From Acidimicrobiaceae bacterium (GTDB lineage Bacteria > Actinomycetota > Acidimicrobiia > Acidimicrobiales > Aldehydirespiratoraceae): a stretch of 64,000 nucleotides of DNA. Made by a program: the position numbers and the translations under genes. Below the pieces are notes generated by a model. That model had not been told where the DNA came from and did no database searches. It saw nothing but the letters and a program-made list of their open reading frames with translations. Shown piece after piece: positions 51,695-60,192 of this stretch. The DNA lies in the NCBI GenBank assembly GCA_016845585.1, contig JAERSO010000140.1, positions 1-64,000 on the forward strand, written 5' to 3'. Each line of letters opens with the position of its first letter. The first letter of the stretch is position 1.

Positions 51695-51845
51695 GCCCCA
51701 GCATCTCGCGCTCTGTCCCGCCGCGCCATCGCAACATGAAGTGTTCGCCGGGCTGGTGGCTCGGCCAAGATATCTCACCGACCGGGGTTCTGACCCGGCC
51801 GATCCTCTAGATCGCGTTCAGCGCCACCGATACGCTCTCGCCACG

Positions 51846-52469
51846 ATGGGGAGCGCACGAGAAACCGGAGCTGACGACACCGTCTCGTTCACGCAGATGA
51901 GCGACGCGTCCCAAGCCGATCACGACCTGTTGGCCGCACGGCTCGTGCCCTATCTGACCGAAGCCCCGGACCGGTTCCTCGCCGCGCTGGCAGCGCAACG
52001 AGAGGAGCGCTCGTCTGGCTATCAGGTCGATCGCTGCGAGCATGCGCTCCAGTCCGCCACCCGGGCCCGCCGAGACGGGGCCGACGTCGACTGGGTCGTG
52101 GCCGCACTGCTGCACGACATCGGTGATGGGCTGGCCCCCATGAACCATGACCGCATGGCTGCGGAGATCCTTCGTCCCTACGTCCGGGAGGAGGTTACGT
52201 GGGTGATTGCCCATCACGGCGTATTCCAGCTCCACTACACGGGTCCGTTCAATGGCGGCGACCCGGCCGCTCGGGAGCAGTTCAGGGAAAGTCCGCACTT
52301 CACGGCCTGTGCAGAGTTCTGCGAACGATGGGATCAGTGCAGCTTCGATCCCGCCTACGGGAGCGATCCTCTCGACAGCTTCCGCGCTGACCTGGAGGCG
52401 GTGTTCTCCCGCACTCCGTTCGACCCGGCCAACCTCTGTGTCGGCACGGCGACCGGCCTGCCACGATGA
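51846..52469 (+). CDS. HD-domain protein, PhnZ/TmpB-like mixed-valent di-iron oxygenase candidate
   Basis: 207 residues. The HD ligands are complete and spaced as in PhnZ/MIOX oxygenases: H in DRCEHALQSATRAR, HD in ALLHDIGDGLAPMNHDRM with a further H, H in VIAHHGVFQ, and D in CERWDQCSFDP. SSGYQVDRCEHAL also offers tyrosine and acidic residues where PhnZ gates substrate. PhnZ cleaves the C-P bond of hydroxylated 2-aminoethylphosphonate. Plain phosphohydrolase activity is the alternative. The stop overlaps the Rieske gene start by 4 nt (ATGA). Confidence 0.7.
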   Translation: MGSARETGADDTVSFTQMSDASQADHDLLAARLVPYLTEAPDRFLAALAAQREERSSGYQVDRCEHALQSATRARRDGADVDWVVAALLHDIGDGLAPMNHDRMAAEILRPYVREEVTWVIAHHGVFQLHYTGPFNGGDPAAREQFRESPHFTACAEFCERWDQCSFDPAYGSDPLDSFRADLEAVFSRTPFDPANLCVGTATGLPR

Positions 52470-53623
52470 CCACGGTCGGACTCTCGGCCGCGGAGATCGC
52501 GGCGATCGACCAGCCCGCGGCGACCGCGTCGGCTCTCCCCAACCGGGCCTACACGAGCGAGGAATTCTTCGCCTTCGAGCGTGATCAGCTGTTCGCCAAG
52601 ACCTGGGTCTGTATCGGCACGGGTGCCTCGATCCCCGACCGCGGGGACGTGCGCCCGGTCAGTTGGCTCGGCGTTCCGCTCGTCATGGGCCGCGGCCTCG
52701 AGGACGAGATCGTCGTCTTCCACAATGTGTGCCCACATCGGGGCAACGAGTTGGTGTGGGAGGCCGGCAACGCCGGTGGAGCGATCCGGTGCCGGTACCA
52801 CTCGTGGACGTTCGGGTTCGACGGCAGCCTCCGCGCGACGCCTCACGTCGGCGGCGTCGGCGTGCACCATCTCGATTCGATCGACAAAGCCAGCTGCGGA
52901 CTCGTCGCGGCGAGGTCTGCCGTCTGGCTCGACCAGGTCTTCGTCAACATCTCCGAAGACGCCATCCCGTTCGACGACTTCATCGCTCCCCTCCGTGCGC
53001 GGCTCGACCGGCTCGCCGGCCCCGACGATCTCGCCCGGCTCAGGCCGGACACCGAACTCGGCAGTTTCGACATGCCGTTCACGGGCAATTGGAAGCTCTG
53101 CCTGGAGAACAATCTCGAGGCCTACCATCTGCCCTGGGTGCACCCCGAGTTGTGTGCCCAGTCGCCGCTGGAGAACCATCTCCAGTTCTTCGGTGAGGGG
53201 TTCGCCGGCCAGATCACCACCGACTACGACCACCGTTCGATCACCAACGACGAATTCGCCACCATTACGACGTGGCCGGGCCGGTCAGCCGAGTACCCGA
53301 CCCTGTACCCAAATCTCTTCGTGGGACTTCAGTGCGACCATGTCTGGACCCGCATCATCGAGCCGGTCAGTGCGTCCGAAACCATCGACCGGCTCCAGAT
53401 CTACTACCTCGACGATGACGCCACGGACCCGGCACTCGCCGAGACCCGTGCCCACCGAACGGCTGCCTGGAAGCAGGTGTTCCTCGAGGACCTGGGCGTC
53501 GTCGAAGGCATGCAGCGCGGTCGCCGGTCACCGGTGTTCAACGGCGGCACCTTCTCGGAGGTGATGGACGCGCCGTCGCACCATTTCGCCCAGTGGGCGG
53601 CCCGTCGTCTCGGCAGTCCCTGA
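52466..53623 (+). CDS. Rieske-type oxygenase alpha subunit (GbcA/CntA-like)
   Basis: 385 residues. The [2Fe-2S] Rieske site is CPHRG (C89, H91) and CRYHSW (C109, H112). The mononuclear iron region NNLEAYHLPWVHPEL provides the two histidines, with an acidic ligand in the C-terminal helix region (EDLGVVEG). Single-gene alpha subunits of this type include glycine betaine and carnitine monooxygenases that oxidise N-methyl or C-N bonds. Electron donors are not adjacent. Tight coupling to the HD oxygenase suggests hydroxylation by this enzyme followed by HD-dependent cleavage. Confidence 0.9.
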   Translation: MTTVGLSAAEIAAIDQPAATASALPNRAYTSEEFFAFERDQLFAKTWVCIGTGASIPDRGDVRPVSWLGVPLVMGRGLEDEIVVFHNVCPHRGNELVWEAGNAGGAIRCRYHSWTFGFDGSLRATPHVGGVGVHHLDSIDKASCGLVAARSAVWLDQVFVNISEDAIPFDDFIAPLRARLDRLAGPDDLARLRPDTELGSFDMPFTGNWKLCLENNLEAYHLPWVHPELCAQSPLENHLQFFGEGFAGQITTDYDHRSITNDEFATITTWPGRSAEYPTLYPNLFVGLQCDHVWTRIIEPVSASETIDRLQIYYLDDDATDPALAETRAHRTAAWKQVFLEDLGVVEGMQRGRRSPVFNGGTFSEVMDAPSHHFAQWAARRLGSP

Positions 53624-54421
53624 CTACGCCGTCCAGGGAACGTTCGATGTGTGCGAGATGAACGGTGAATGTGCGGGCGCGTCCGGCCGCAACCGCTTGT
53701 TGTCGTCGAAATCGTCGTCACGGTTGTACGAAATGGCGGGCCGCGTGGCGAGCCCGGCAATCTGTTCAGTCCAGTGCTGGGTGTACCGACCGATCCCGCT
53801 CGTGCCGTCCTCATCGCCTTCGACGAATGCGACACCGCCGATGCCGTGGAGGATCTCCGGTTCGAGCACGTCGAAGCCGAGGTACCGGAACGGGAACAAC
53901 AACGGCCACATGAGCAGCCGAGTGTCGCTCTCGCGCCCGTTGTGAGAACACGAGTCGGCCGACGCACCGGTGGTGACGCAGGCGAGCATCTTCTTGCCGG
54001 CACAGATTCCGGCGTCGTATCGCATCTGGCTCCGATACATCGTGCCGTAGACGAACACCCGGTCGATCCAGCCCTTCAGCATCGCCGGCATCCCGAACCA
54101 CCAGAGGGGAAAATGGACGACCAGGAGGTCGCTCGCCATCACGAGCTCGATCTGCTCGGCGACATCGGCGGGCGTGGTGCCCTCGTCGGCATTGAATCGC
54201 TGTTCGGTCTGGGCATGGAAGCGTTCGCTGTCGGCTCGAGACGGGTAGTGCTCGGGCGACTCGACCGGATTGAACCCCATCCCGTAGAGGTCGGCGAAGG
54301 TCACTCCCCAGCCGGCACCCTCGAGACTCGAGCGCGTCGTGTCGGCGAGGAGTCCGTTGAACGAGTTGCGCTCGGGATGGGCGAGCAGGACGTGGGCGTT
54401 CATCTCGGCACTCCCGTTCAT
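53624..54421 (-). CDS. Flavodoxin-fold NAD(P)H oxidoreductase (NQO/MdaB-like)
   Basis: 265 residues from the ATG overlapping the upstream stop (ATGA); a second ATG at 54403 is also plausible. The FMN/FAD-binding pattern is VLLAHPERNSFNGLLADT near the start, then LLVVHFPLWWFGMPAMLKGWIDRVF (quinone reductase signature). C-terminal GGVAFVEG. It transfers two electrons from NAD(P)H to a quinone or other acceptor and might serve the Rieske enzyme or detoxify quinones. It is the last gene of the ComD-ComE-DUF1989 operon, ending next to the Rieske stop. Confidence 0.88.
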   Translation of the reverse strand: MNGSAEMNAHVLLAHPERNSFNGLLADTTRSSLEGAGWGVTFADLYGMGFNPVESPEHYPSRADSERFHAQTEQRFNADEGTTPADVAEQIELVMASDLLVVHFPLWWFGMPAMLKGWIDRVFVYGTMYRSQMRYDAGICAGKKMLACVTTGASADSCSHNGRESDTRLLMWPLLFPFRYLGFDVLEPEILHGIGGVAFVEGDEDGTSGIGRYTQHWTEQIAGLATRPAISYNRDDDFDDNKRLRPDAPAHSPFISHTSNVPWTA

Positions 54422-55278
54422 GCCCCGTGTCCCCCGCCGTACGCTGACCGAGCGGGTGGCCCCCAGTCCCCCAGCGAGCCCGCCGGTGGCTGGTAGATCT
54501 CGACGGTGAGCGGGGAGCAGACGGCCACATCGCTCGAGTGCGTCTCTGAACAATCCCCACCCGGACACGCCGAGAGGCCACCCAGCAAATCGATCTCGGC
54601 GAAGAGTTCCAGGTAGTCGCCGGCCCGCACCGGGCTGGCTTTGATGAAGTACTGCTTCGTGTCGAGGGTGAACCCCGAACACATGAAGACGTTCAGCACG
54701 TCGTGGACGTAGGGCTCCGCCTCGGCCAGGTTCATGCCCGTCTCATCGGCGAGTGCCCGAATCAGGTTCGAATGACAACATTGGTCATAGTCGCCGCCGG
54801 TGAGCAGTCGGTTCGTGTACGGATCACATCGGGTGCCGATCACGTCGTGCACGCTGCCACCGAACTCGTCCCAGCCGTACCAGTCGAGTGTGTCGTGGGT
54901 GATGGTGGCCAGCGGTCGCAGGTACGGCATGTTGCTCAGCAACTTGTCGCCGGTGCTGAGATGGGTGCCGTACAGCGCCCGGGTCTTGCCGGTGTAGAAG
55001 CGCTCGTCGAGATCGTCGGCGTTCCACAGGTTCAGATCACCGACCTGCGAACCCCCAGGGCACACGACGCGAAGGAAATGGCCCTGTGGGACATGAAACG
55101 TCTCCGCGTCACGGGGCTGCACCGTGACGGTCTCGATCAGCTCCATGCCCGCCCGGGCCACCGCGAAGACCGACGGGTCATACGGCGGCAGCGAGCCCGT
55201 CGGATAGCAGATCACGGGCTCGAACGACCGGCGCGCCTCAGCGTCTGCGGGTGCCTCGGTGGCGGGTGGATTCTTCAT
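54418..55278 (-). CDS. DUF1989 (urea-carboxylase-associated) family protein
   Basis: 286 residues. Family landmarks: FRV-type core in VPQGHFLRVVCPGGSQVGDLNLWNA split over two strands, THLSTGDKLLSNMPY, TRCDPYTNRLL, CCHSNLIRAL and the C-terminal SACPGGDCS cysteine cluster. Members occur beside urea carboxylase or glycine-cleavage T-like genes and are thought to bind a small amine or metal; the reaction is unknown. It starts 15 bp after ComE and overlaps the flavodoxin gene by 4 nt. Confidence 0.85.
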   Translation of the reverse strand: MKNPPATEAPADAEARRSFEPVICYPTGSLPPYDPSVFAVARAGMELIETVTVQPRDAETFHVPQGHFLRVVCPGGSQVGDLNLWNADDLDERFYTGKTRALYGTHLSTGDKLLSNMPYLRPLATITHDTLDWYGWDEFGGSVHDVIGTRCDPYTNRLLTGGDYDQCCHSNLIRALADETGMNLAEAEPYVHDVLNVFMCSGFTLDTKQYFIKASPVRAGDYLELFAEIDLLGGLSACPGGDCSETHSSDVAVCSPLTVEIYQPPAGSLGDWGPPARSAYGGGHGA

Positions 55279-55293
55279 GGGCGCTTCTCTCGT

Positions 55294-55884
55294 TCAGTTC
55301 GGCATGAGCCCGAGATGGGCCCGGAATCGGTTCTTGATGAAGACGGCGTCTCGGATCGGCAATGAGCGAGGAGGCTGGCCGTCGGAGATCTTGAGCACGA
55401 AGAAGCCGGGCCCGAGGACACGAGTGCGTGCGTCGAACTCCGATTCGGTCCGGACCGTCGTCGCTGAAACAAATCCGCACGCGAGCGCCGCCGCGGCAAG
55501 ATCCACGCCATGGCCGGTGTGGCTGGACTGCATCCCGGTCTCGCCGTAGTGCTCGTTGTCGAGGACGAACACGTCGAGATTCGGTGGAGCCGCGGCACCG
55601 ATCGTCGCCAGCGAGCCCATCGCCATCAACTGCTCGCCGTCGCCGGTGATGACCATGACTCGATGCTCTGGTCGAGCCAACGCCAGACCGAGGCCGACGA
55701 GGGCCGCACCTCCCATCGCCCCCCAGAGGTAGTAGTTGGCGTCGTGATCGCCGGCGGCATGTACGTCATAGCTCGGTGAGCCCAGGCCGGTGACGACCAG
55801 GGCGTCGCCGCGCTCGGCCAGCAGTCGTCGCACGACATCGCGGCGATCCAAGGTCCGTGGTCCGCGCCCACTCTCGTTCACCAT
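55294..55884 (-). CDS. TPP-dependent phosphono-/sulfopyruvate decarboxylase-like beta subunit (ComE-like)
   Basis: 196 residues with the TPP-binding motif VITGDGEQLMAMGSL and the trailing LDNEHYGETG (GDG-x26-N). An upstream ANYYLWGAMGGAALVGLGLA is the usual lead-in of this domain. It needs the ComD-like partner, with which it overlaps by 7 nt. Such pairs decarboxylate phosphonopyruvate, sulfopyruvate or similar 2-oxo acids to the aldehyde. Substrate is open. Confidence 0.86.
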   Translation of the reverse strand: MVNESGRGPRTLDRRDVVRRLLAERGDALVVTGLGSPSYDVHAAGDHDANYYLWGAMGGAALVGLGLALARPEHRVMVITGDGEQLMAMGSLATIGAAAPPNLDVFVLDNEHYGETGMQSSHTGHGVDLAAAALACGFVSATTVRTESEFDARTRVLGPGFFVLKISDGQPPRSLPIRDAVFIKNRFRAHLGLMPN

Positions 55885-56405
55885 GTCTTCTCCCCCAGAA
55901 GCGTCTGGCTGATCAGGACCGCGACCTGCTGGTCCGCCTCGTATGCCATCGTCGCGCCCTGGGCCACAGCGGCGACCACCTCGTCACCCGTTCTCGCCCG
56001 CAGCACCTGCACGCCGATCGCCGCGAGCGATGCCTCGGTGGCCTGCCCCATCGGCACCTGCCATGGATTGAACTCGGCCCACTCCCCTCGCATGGTCACG
56101 ATCATCAGCAGTGGCGTTCTGGTCTGCACAGGAAGCGACAGCATGTTGATGCAGTTGCCGACCCCAGACGACTGCATCAGCACCACCGATCGCATGCCAC
56201 CGAGCCATGCTCCCGTCGCGACGGCGACGCCTTCTTCCTCGGTGGTGAGCATCGTCGTGGTGATCACAGGATCATCGATTGATCGGGTGATGAGCGTTGC
56301 GTGCCCCGCGTCAGGGACATAGCCGACATGGCGGACGTCGGCCGCCTTCATCTCGTCGAAGACCTGCTCCTGCCAGCTCCCCGCCGGATCGCGCCTGCTG
56401 TTCAC
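55878..56405 (-). CDS. TPP-dependent phosphono-/sulfopyruvate decarboxylase-like alpha subunit (ComD-like)
   Basis: 175 residues from the GTG at 56405 (a longer start at 56456 would run through an inverted repeat). It is the PYR domain: the conserved glutamate that activates TPP is in MLTTEEEGVAVATGAWL, followed by VVLMQSSGVGNCINML and LLMIVTMRGEWAEFNPWQ, which resemble ComD. It pairs with the downstream ComE-like subunit. The operon order ComD-ComE-DUF1989-flavodoxin is divergent from a LysR gene. Confidence 0.86.
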   Translation of the reverse strand: MNSRRDPAGSWQEQVFDEMKAADVRHVGYVPDAGHATLITRSIDDPVITTTMLTTEEEGVAVATGAWLGGMRSVVLMQSSGVGNCINMLSLPVQTRTPLLMIVTMRGEWAEFNPWQVPMGQATEASLAAIGVQVLRARTGDEVVAAVAQGATMAYEADQQVAVLISQTLLGEKTW

Positions 56406-56410
56406 GCTCC

Positions 56411-56476
56411 GACCGTAGCCATAGCGCGGCAGGGCATCTACGACCGATTCGCTCAAGCAGCTATGCCACTACGGTC
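56411..56476. promoter_or_regulatory. Long inverted repeat in the comD/lysR divergent promoter
   Basis: Arm 1, 56411-56425 (GACCGTAG-C-CATAGC), and arm 2, 56460-56476 (GCTATG-CCA-CTACGGTC), are inverted repeats that differ only by a 1- versus 3-nt insert. The arms are 34 nt apart, so the pair spans 66 bp, the size of a LysR recognition plus activation region. Arm 2 ends 7 bp before the LysR ATG. The repeat is seen directly; binding by this LysR is inferred. Confidence 0.65.
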
Positions 56477-56483
56477 TAGCTCC

Positions 56484-57416
56484 ATGGATCTCCGCCAACT
56501 TCGGACCGTCATGCACGTCGCTGAGCTCGGGAGCCTGTCGAAGGCCTCGGAACGCCTCCACATCGCTCAACCAGCGTTGAGCCGCCAGGTCAGACACCTC
56601 GAACAGGAACTCGGCGTCACATTGTTCGAACGCCACGGCCGCGGGATGCATCCGACCGATGCCGCGCTCGACATTCTCGAGCACGCCAGGAACATCATGG
56701 GTGAACTCGACAGCATCCGAGCCGTGGCAACCGACGGCCACCTCCAGCTGCGCGGTCACGTTTCGATCGGCATGCCCCCGACGACCGGCGACATCCTCAC
56801 CGTTCCGCTGGCGTCGGCATTCAGCGAGCAGCACCCCGAGGCAACCCTACGGGTGGTCAACGCCTACTCCCGCTACCTCCAGGACTGGCTCCAGCGGGGC
56901 GACATCGACGTCGCGATCCTGTTCGACGGGCCCGCGCTGCACTCCTTGCAGACGACCCCGCTTGTCGAGGAGGAGCTGTTCCTCATCGGCGCGCCGAGCG
57001 ACGCGCTCGACCCCGACTCGCCGGTCGCCTTCGACGATCTCGCCGACGTGACCCTGCTCCTGCCGAGTATCGGTCACGGTCTTCGGAGTCTGGTGGACGA
57101 CATCGCGAGACAGCGGGGCGTGCAGCTGCAGACGAGTGTCGAAGCCGACAGCTACCTCGCGCTCAACAGTCTCGTGAGGGCCGGTCACGGCTTGACCGTC
57201 CTTCCGCTTGCTCCGATCCATGACGAGATCCGGTCCCAACACTTGACGTACGCACCACTGATCGACGCCACCCCGACGCGGCGGCTGGTGCTCGCACTCC
57301 CGAGCGAGCGTCCGTCTTCCCCTCTGGTCCGCTTTGCGGCGACGACACTCGACACGACGGTTCGGCAGCTGGTCGCGGATGGCACCTGGCCGGGCACGAT
57401 GTACTCGGACTCCTAG
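56484..57416 (+). CDS. LysR-family transcriptional regulator
   Basis: 310 residues. HTH: SLSKASERLHIAQPALSRQVRHLEQELG. The effector domain is of the CbbR/Nac type (VSIGMPPTTGDILTVPLA, DIDVAILFDGPAL, AGHGLTVLPLAPI). Divergent orientation to comD and the inverted repeat between them suggest it controls the comDE-DUF1989-flavodoxin operon, perhaps with a 2-oxo acid as co-inducer. Confidence 0.92.
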   Translation: MDLRQLRTVMHVAELGSLSKASERLHIAQPALSRQVRHLEQELGVTLFERHGRGMHPTDAALDILEHARNIMGELDSIRAVATDGHLQLRGHVSIGMPPTTGDILTVPLASAFSEQHPEATLRVVNAYSRYLQDWLQRGDIDVAILFDGPALHSLQTTPLVEEELFLIGAPSDALDPDSPVAFDDLADVTLLLPSIGHGLRSLVDDIARQRGVQLQTSVEADSYLALNSLVRAGHGLTVLPLAPIHDEIRSQHLTYAPLIDATPTRRLVLALPSERPSSPLVRFAATTLDTTVRQLVADGTWPGTMYSDS

Positions 57417-57706
57417 CCACAGCAGCGGCTACCGTCGCACGAACGCCCCTCGACGAGCTCCTTGGGACGATCGGCGAACATCCACGCGTCCGCCAACTCC
57501 GTTCCGCATGAACAGAACGGTGTGAGGGTGGCCACGAGGACCGCCCCACCGACCGCGACGCTCTGGCGACGACGGAGGAACGACGAGACCCGGTCGATTC
57601 CGACATACACGGACGTCGCCGCGGCGGCGACCACCGAACTTCGCTTGGTCGAGCGGCTCGACTGGCCCCTTCGCCTCTTCTTGTTGGAGAGAAGCCTCCC
57701 CGACAC
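57413..57706 (-). pseudogene. Permease (UPF0718/ArsP-like) fragment with foreign tail
   Basis: 97 codons. Residues 25-66 contain the hydrophobic segment and TPFCSCGT motif of UPF0718/ArsP-type permeases. Directly after CSCGT the sequence turns polar and ends ELADAWMFADRPKELVEG plus a cysteine-rich tail (SCDGSRCCG), which is not part of that family. The ~250 further residues with the remaining TM helices are missing. I read it as a deletion fusion; a small metal-binding protein is a weaker alternative. Confidence 0.45.
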
Positions 57707-57744
57707 TGGGTGGTCCTGAACAACCGAATCGTTCGGAGATCACC

Positions 57745-58099
57745 ATGCCCACCTACCTCGCCCCTGTGCCCCCGCTCGCCGACCGTCTCCGAGATGTGGT
57801 CGATTCGTGGGCCCGTGGGCAATACGACCTCGTCGTTCTCTCGGCCGAGTTCGCCGACACGATCGAGTGGATCGCCGATGGCTGGCCCTCCGCCGCCCGC
57901 TGGCCGGCAGAAGGGGTTCGTCAAAGCCCGTGACCGGGTCTGCGTGGACTGCGGGCGAAACGAGCTGATCGAATACGACCATGTGCCCGACTATGAGATC
58001 AGCCGCCGCACCACCGTCGACGAGCTCCAGGCACGCTGCGCACCGTGTCACCGTCGTCGTCACAAAGGCGACGGCTCGACCTCCACGAGGGTCTCGTGA
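57745..58099 (+). pseudogene. Internally deleted DUF222/HNH endonuclease gene
   Basis: The N-terminal ~52 codons (LADRLRDVVDSWARGQYDL, FADTIEWIADGWPSAARW) are the start of an actinobacterial DUF222-HNH protein. After AARW the frame breaks, and a +1 frame continues with KARDRVCVDCGRNELIEYD, TVDELQARCAPCHRRRH, which is the C-terminal HNH zinc motif. About 250-300 internal codons are missing. The end overlaps the convergent molybdopterin enzyme gene by 40 nt, so the 3' tail may also be non-native. Confidence 0.7.
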
Positions 58100-60093
58100 A
58101 ACGCCGCCGAGCCCTGGCCATCGGACGGCGCGGTGGGGTTGGTGAGCGCATTGACCGCTCGGCCCTGCTGCGTGTGCCGGTGATGCCAACCGAATGGCAC
58201 CACCACCACGCCGGGAAGCACCTCGTCGGAGAGTTCGGCCACGACGGTCAGCCGGCCCCGGTCGTTGAACACCTCCACACGGTCTCCCGTCGCCACGCCG
58301 CGTGTCGCCGCGTCGGTCGGGTTCAACTGCACGCAAGGCTCTGCCGCAGGGGGCAGATGCTCGGGGAACTGGGCATAGTTGGCGTTCAGGAACTTCACAT
58401 GCTGTTTGCGGGTGAGCAGCGTCAATGGATAGCGGGCGGCCAGTTCGGGGTCACCCTGCGGCGTCTCATCCCCGGCTTCGAACGCGAGGGCACCCAACTG
58501 CAGGCGCCCATCGGACGTCGGCGGCGTCGTGTCCACGAACGGCCTGGAGCCCGGGGCGATGTCGAGCCGCGCCCACGTCTCGGCCCCGAGCCGTTCATAG
58601 GAGATGCCCTCGAGCCAGGGGTGATCGCTGTCGAGCAACTCGCGAATCAGCGACTCGTCGTCGGACTGCAGCGCTGGATCGTCCAATCCCATCGCAGTGG
58701 CGAGTCGTCGGAAGATCTCGGTGTTGGGCAATGCGTCGCCGACCGGAGCGATGGCGGGTTGGTTGAGCGAGAGGTAGAGGTGCCCCCAGGCGATGCCGAG
58801 ATCGAGGTGCTCGATCTGGGTGGTGGCTGGCAACACGATGTCGGCGTGGCGAGCCGTGTCGGTCATGAACTGCTCGATCACCACGGTGAACAGATCTTCC
58901 CGCTGCAGCCCGTCCACGATCCGGTTCTGGTCGGGCACCACCACCGCGGGGTTCGAGTTGTGCACCACCAGGGCGTCGATCGGCGGATCCAGCGCCGGGT
59001 CGGTGAGGACCTCACCCAGGCGGGCCATGTTGAAGGTGCGCCGAGACGGCGAGGGTGGGTCGGGGTAGTTGAGCGCCGTCTCGAAATAGACCTGCGTCGA
59101 TCGAGCGAGTCCTCCCCCGGGGTCTCGCCAGGCCCCGCTCACCGCGGGCAACATCGCCACCGCCCGCATGATGTCTCGGCCGTGCTGTCGGTGTTCGGGG
59201 CCCACCAGAGTCCGGATCGCCGCGGGCCGTCGGGTGGCGAAGGTGTGGGCCAACCACTCGATCCGTTCGACGGCGAGTCCGGTGATCTCCGCGGCGCGGG
59301 CCGGCGGCATGGTGTGGGCCGACGCCGCGAGTTCATCCCAGCCCGACGTGTGGGCATCAAGCCACTCCGGGTCGAGCAGACCCTCCCGGTCGAAGAAATG
59401 CACCATTGCGAGCACGAGTGCCACATCGGTGCCGGGCCGCACCTGGAGGAACTCGTCTGCCTTCTCCGCGGTCGACGTGCGCACCGGGTCGATCACGATC
59501 ACGACGGCGCCGGCAGCTCGCGCCTGCTCGATCACCGGCCACAGATGCCGGTTCGTGAGATACGTGTTCGTGCCCCACAGGATGATCGTGCGGGCCAACG
59601 ACAGGTCCTCGGGGTCGATCCCGTAGGGCAGCCCCGACACATCACTCGCACCGAGCCACGCCGTCACGCCACACAGATGGCGGTGGATGTCGGATGCCCC
59701 GATCGCGTCGAAGAATCGGTCAGCCATGACCCCCTTCTGGATCACGCCCTGCGTGCCGTCGAAGGAGAACTGCAGAATCGACTCGGCGCCTCCCGCGTCG
59801 ATCCGCGACGTCAACTGCGCCGCGATTTCACCGAGTGCGTCATCCCACGGGATCGCCGCGAATTCGCCCGAGCCCTTGGGTCCGGTGCGACGAAGCGGAG
59901 TTGTGATGCGGTCCGAGTGATACACCCGGTCGAGGAACCGGTTCACCTTCGGGCACAACACGCCCTGGGTCGTCGGATGATCCGGGTTGCCGCGCAGCCG
60001 CACCGCCCGGCCGTCGGCAACCGTCACGTCCCACACACAGGTGTCGGGGCAATCGTGATGACACGACCCTCGGACGATCGACGCTTCGGCCAC
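58060..60093 (-). CDS. Molybdopterin oxidoreductase (DMSO reductase family)
   Basis: 677 residues without a Tat signal, so cytoplasmic. The N-terminal [4Fe-4S] motif is C11-x3-C15-x3-C19-x27-C47. IILWGTNTYLTNRHLWP and VVIEQFMTDTARHADIVLPATTQ bind the two pterins, and HLCGVTAWLG is near the Mo ligand position. The C-terminal LLTRKQHVKFLNANY and DRVEVFNDRGRLTV form domain IV. Members reduce or oxidise S-, N- or C-centred substrates. It is divergent from the BVMO-Rieske operon. Confidence 0.9.
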   Translation of the reverse strand: MAEASIVRGSCHHDCPDTCVWDVTVADGRAVRLRGNPDHPTTQGVLCPKVNRFLDRVYHSDRITTPLRRTGPKGSGEFAAIPWDDALGEIAAQLTSRIDAGGAESILQFSFDGTQGVIQKGVMADRFFDAIGASDIHRHLCGVTAWLGASDVSGLPYGIDPEDLSLARTIILWGTNTYLTNRHLWPVIEQARAAGAVVIVIDPVRTSTAEKADEFLQVRPGTDVALVLAMVHFFDREGLLDPEWLDAHTSGWDELAASAHTMPPARAAEITGLAVERIEWLAHTFATRRPAAIRTLVGPEHRQHGRDIMRAVAMLPAVSGAWRDPGGGLARSTQVYFETALNYPDPPSPSRRTFNMARLGEVLTDPALDPPIDALVVHNSNPAVVVPDQNRIVDGLQREDLFTVVIEQFMTDTARHADIVLPATTQIEHLDLGIAWGHLYLSLNQPAIAPVGDALPNTEIFRRLATAMGLDDPALQSDDESLIRELLDSDHPWLEGISYERLGAETWARLDIAPGSRPFVDTTPPTSDGRLQLGALAFEAGDETPQGDPELAARYPLTLLTRKQHVKFLNANYAQFPEHLPPAAEPCVQLNPTDAATRGVATGDRVEVFNDRGRLTVVAELSDEVLPGVVVVPFGWHHRHTQQGRAVNALTNPTAPSDGQGSAAFHETLVEVEPSPL

Positions 60094-60192
60094 ACGGCAG
60101 TCTGCCGCACGTCGACTCCATTGGGGACCATCGACTCTGGTGACCTAGGGTCTCGGCTGGCAGCGTCGCTCCCGAGCACGAAAGCGGGGAAC

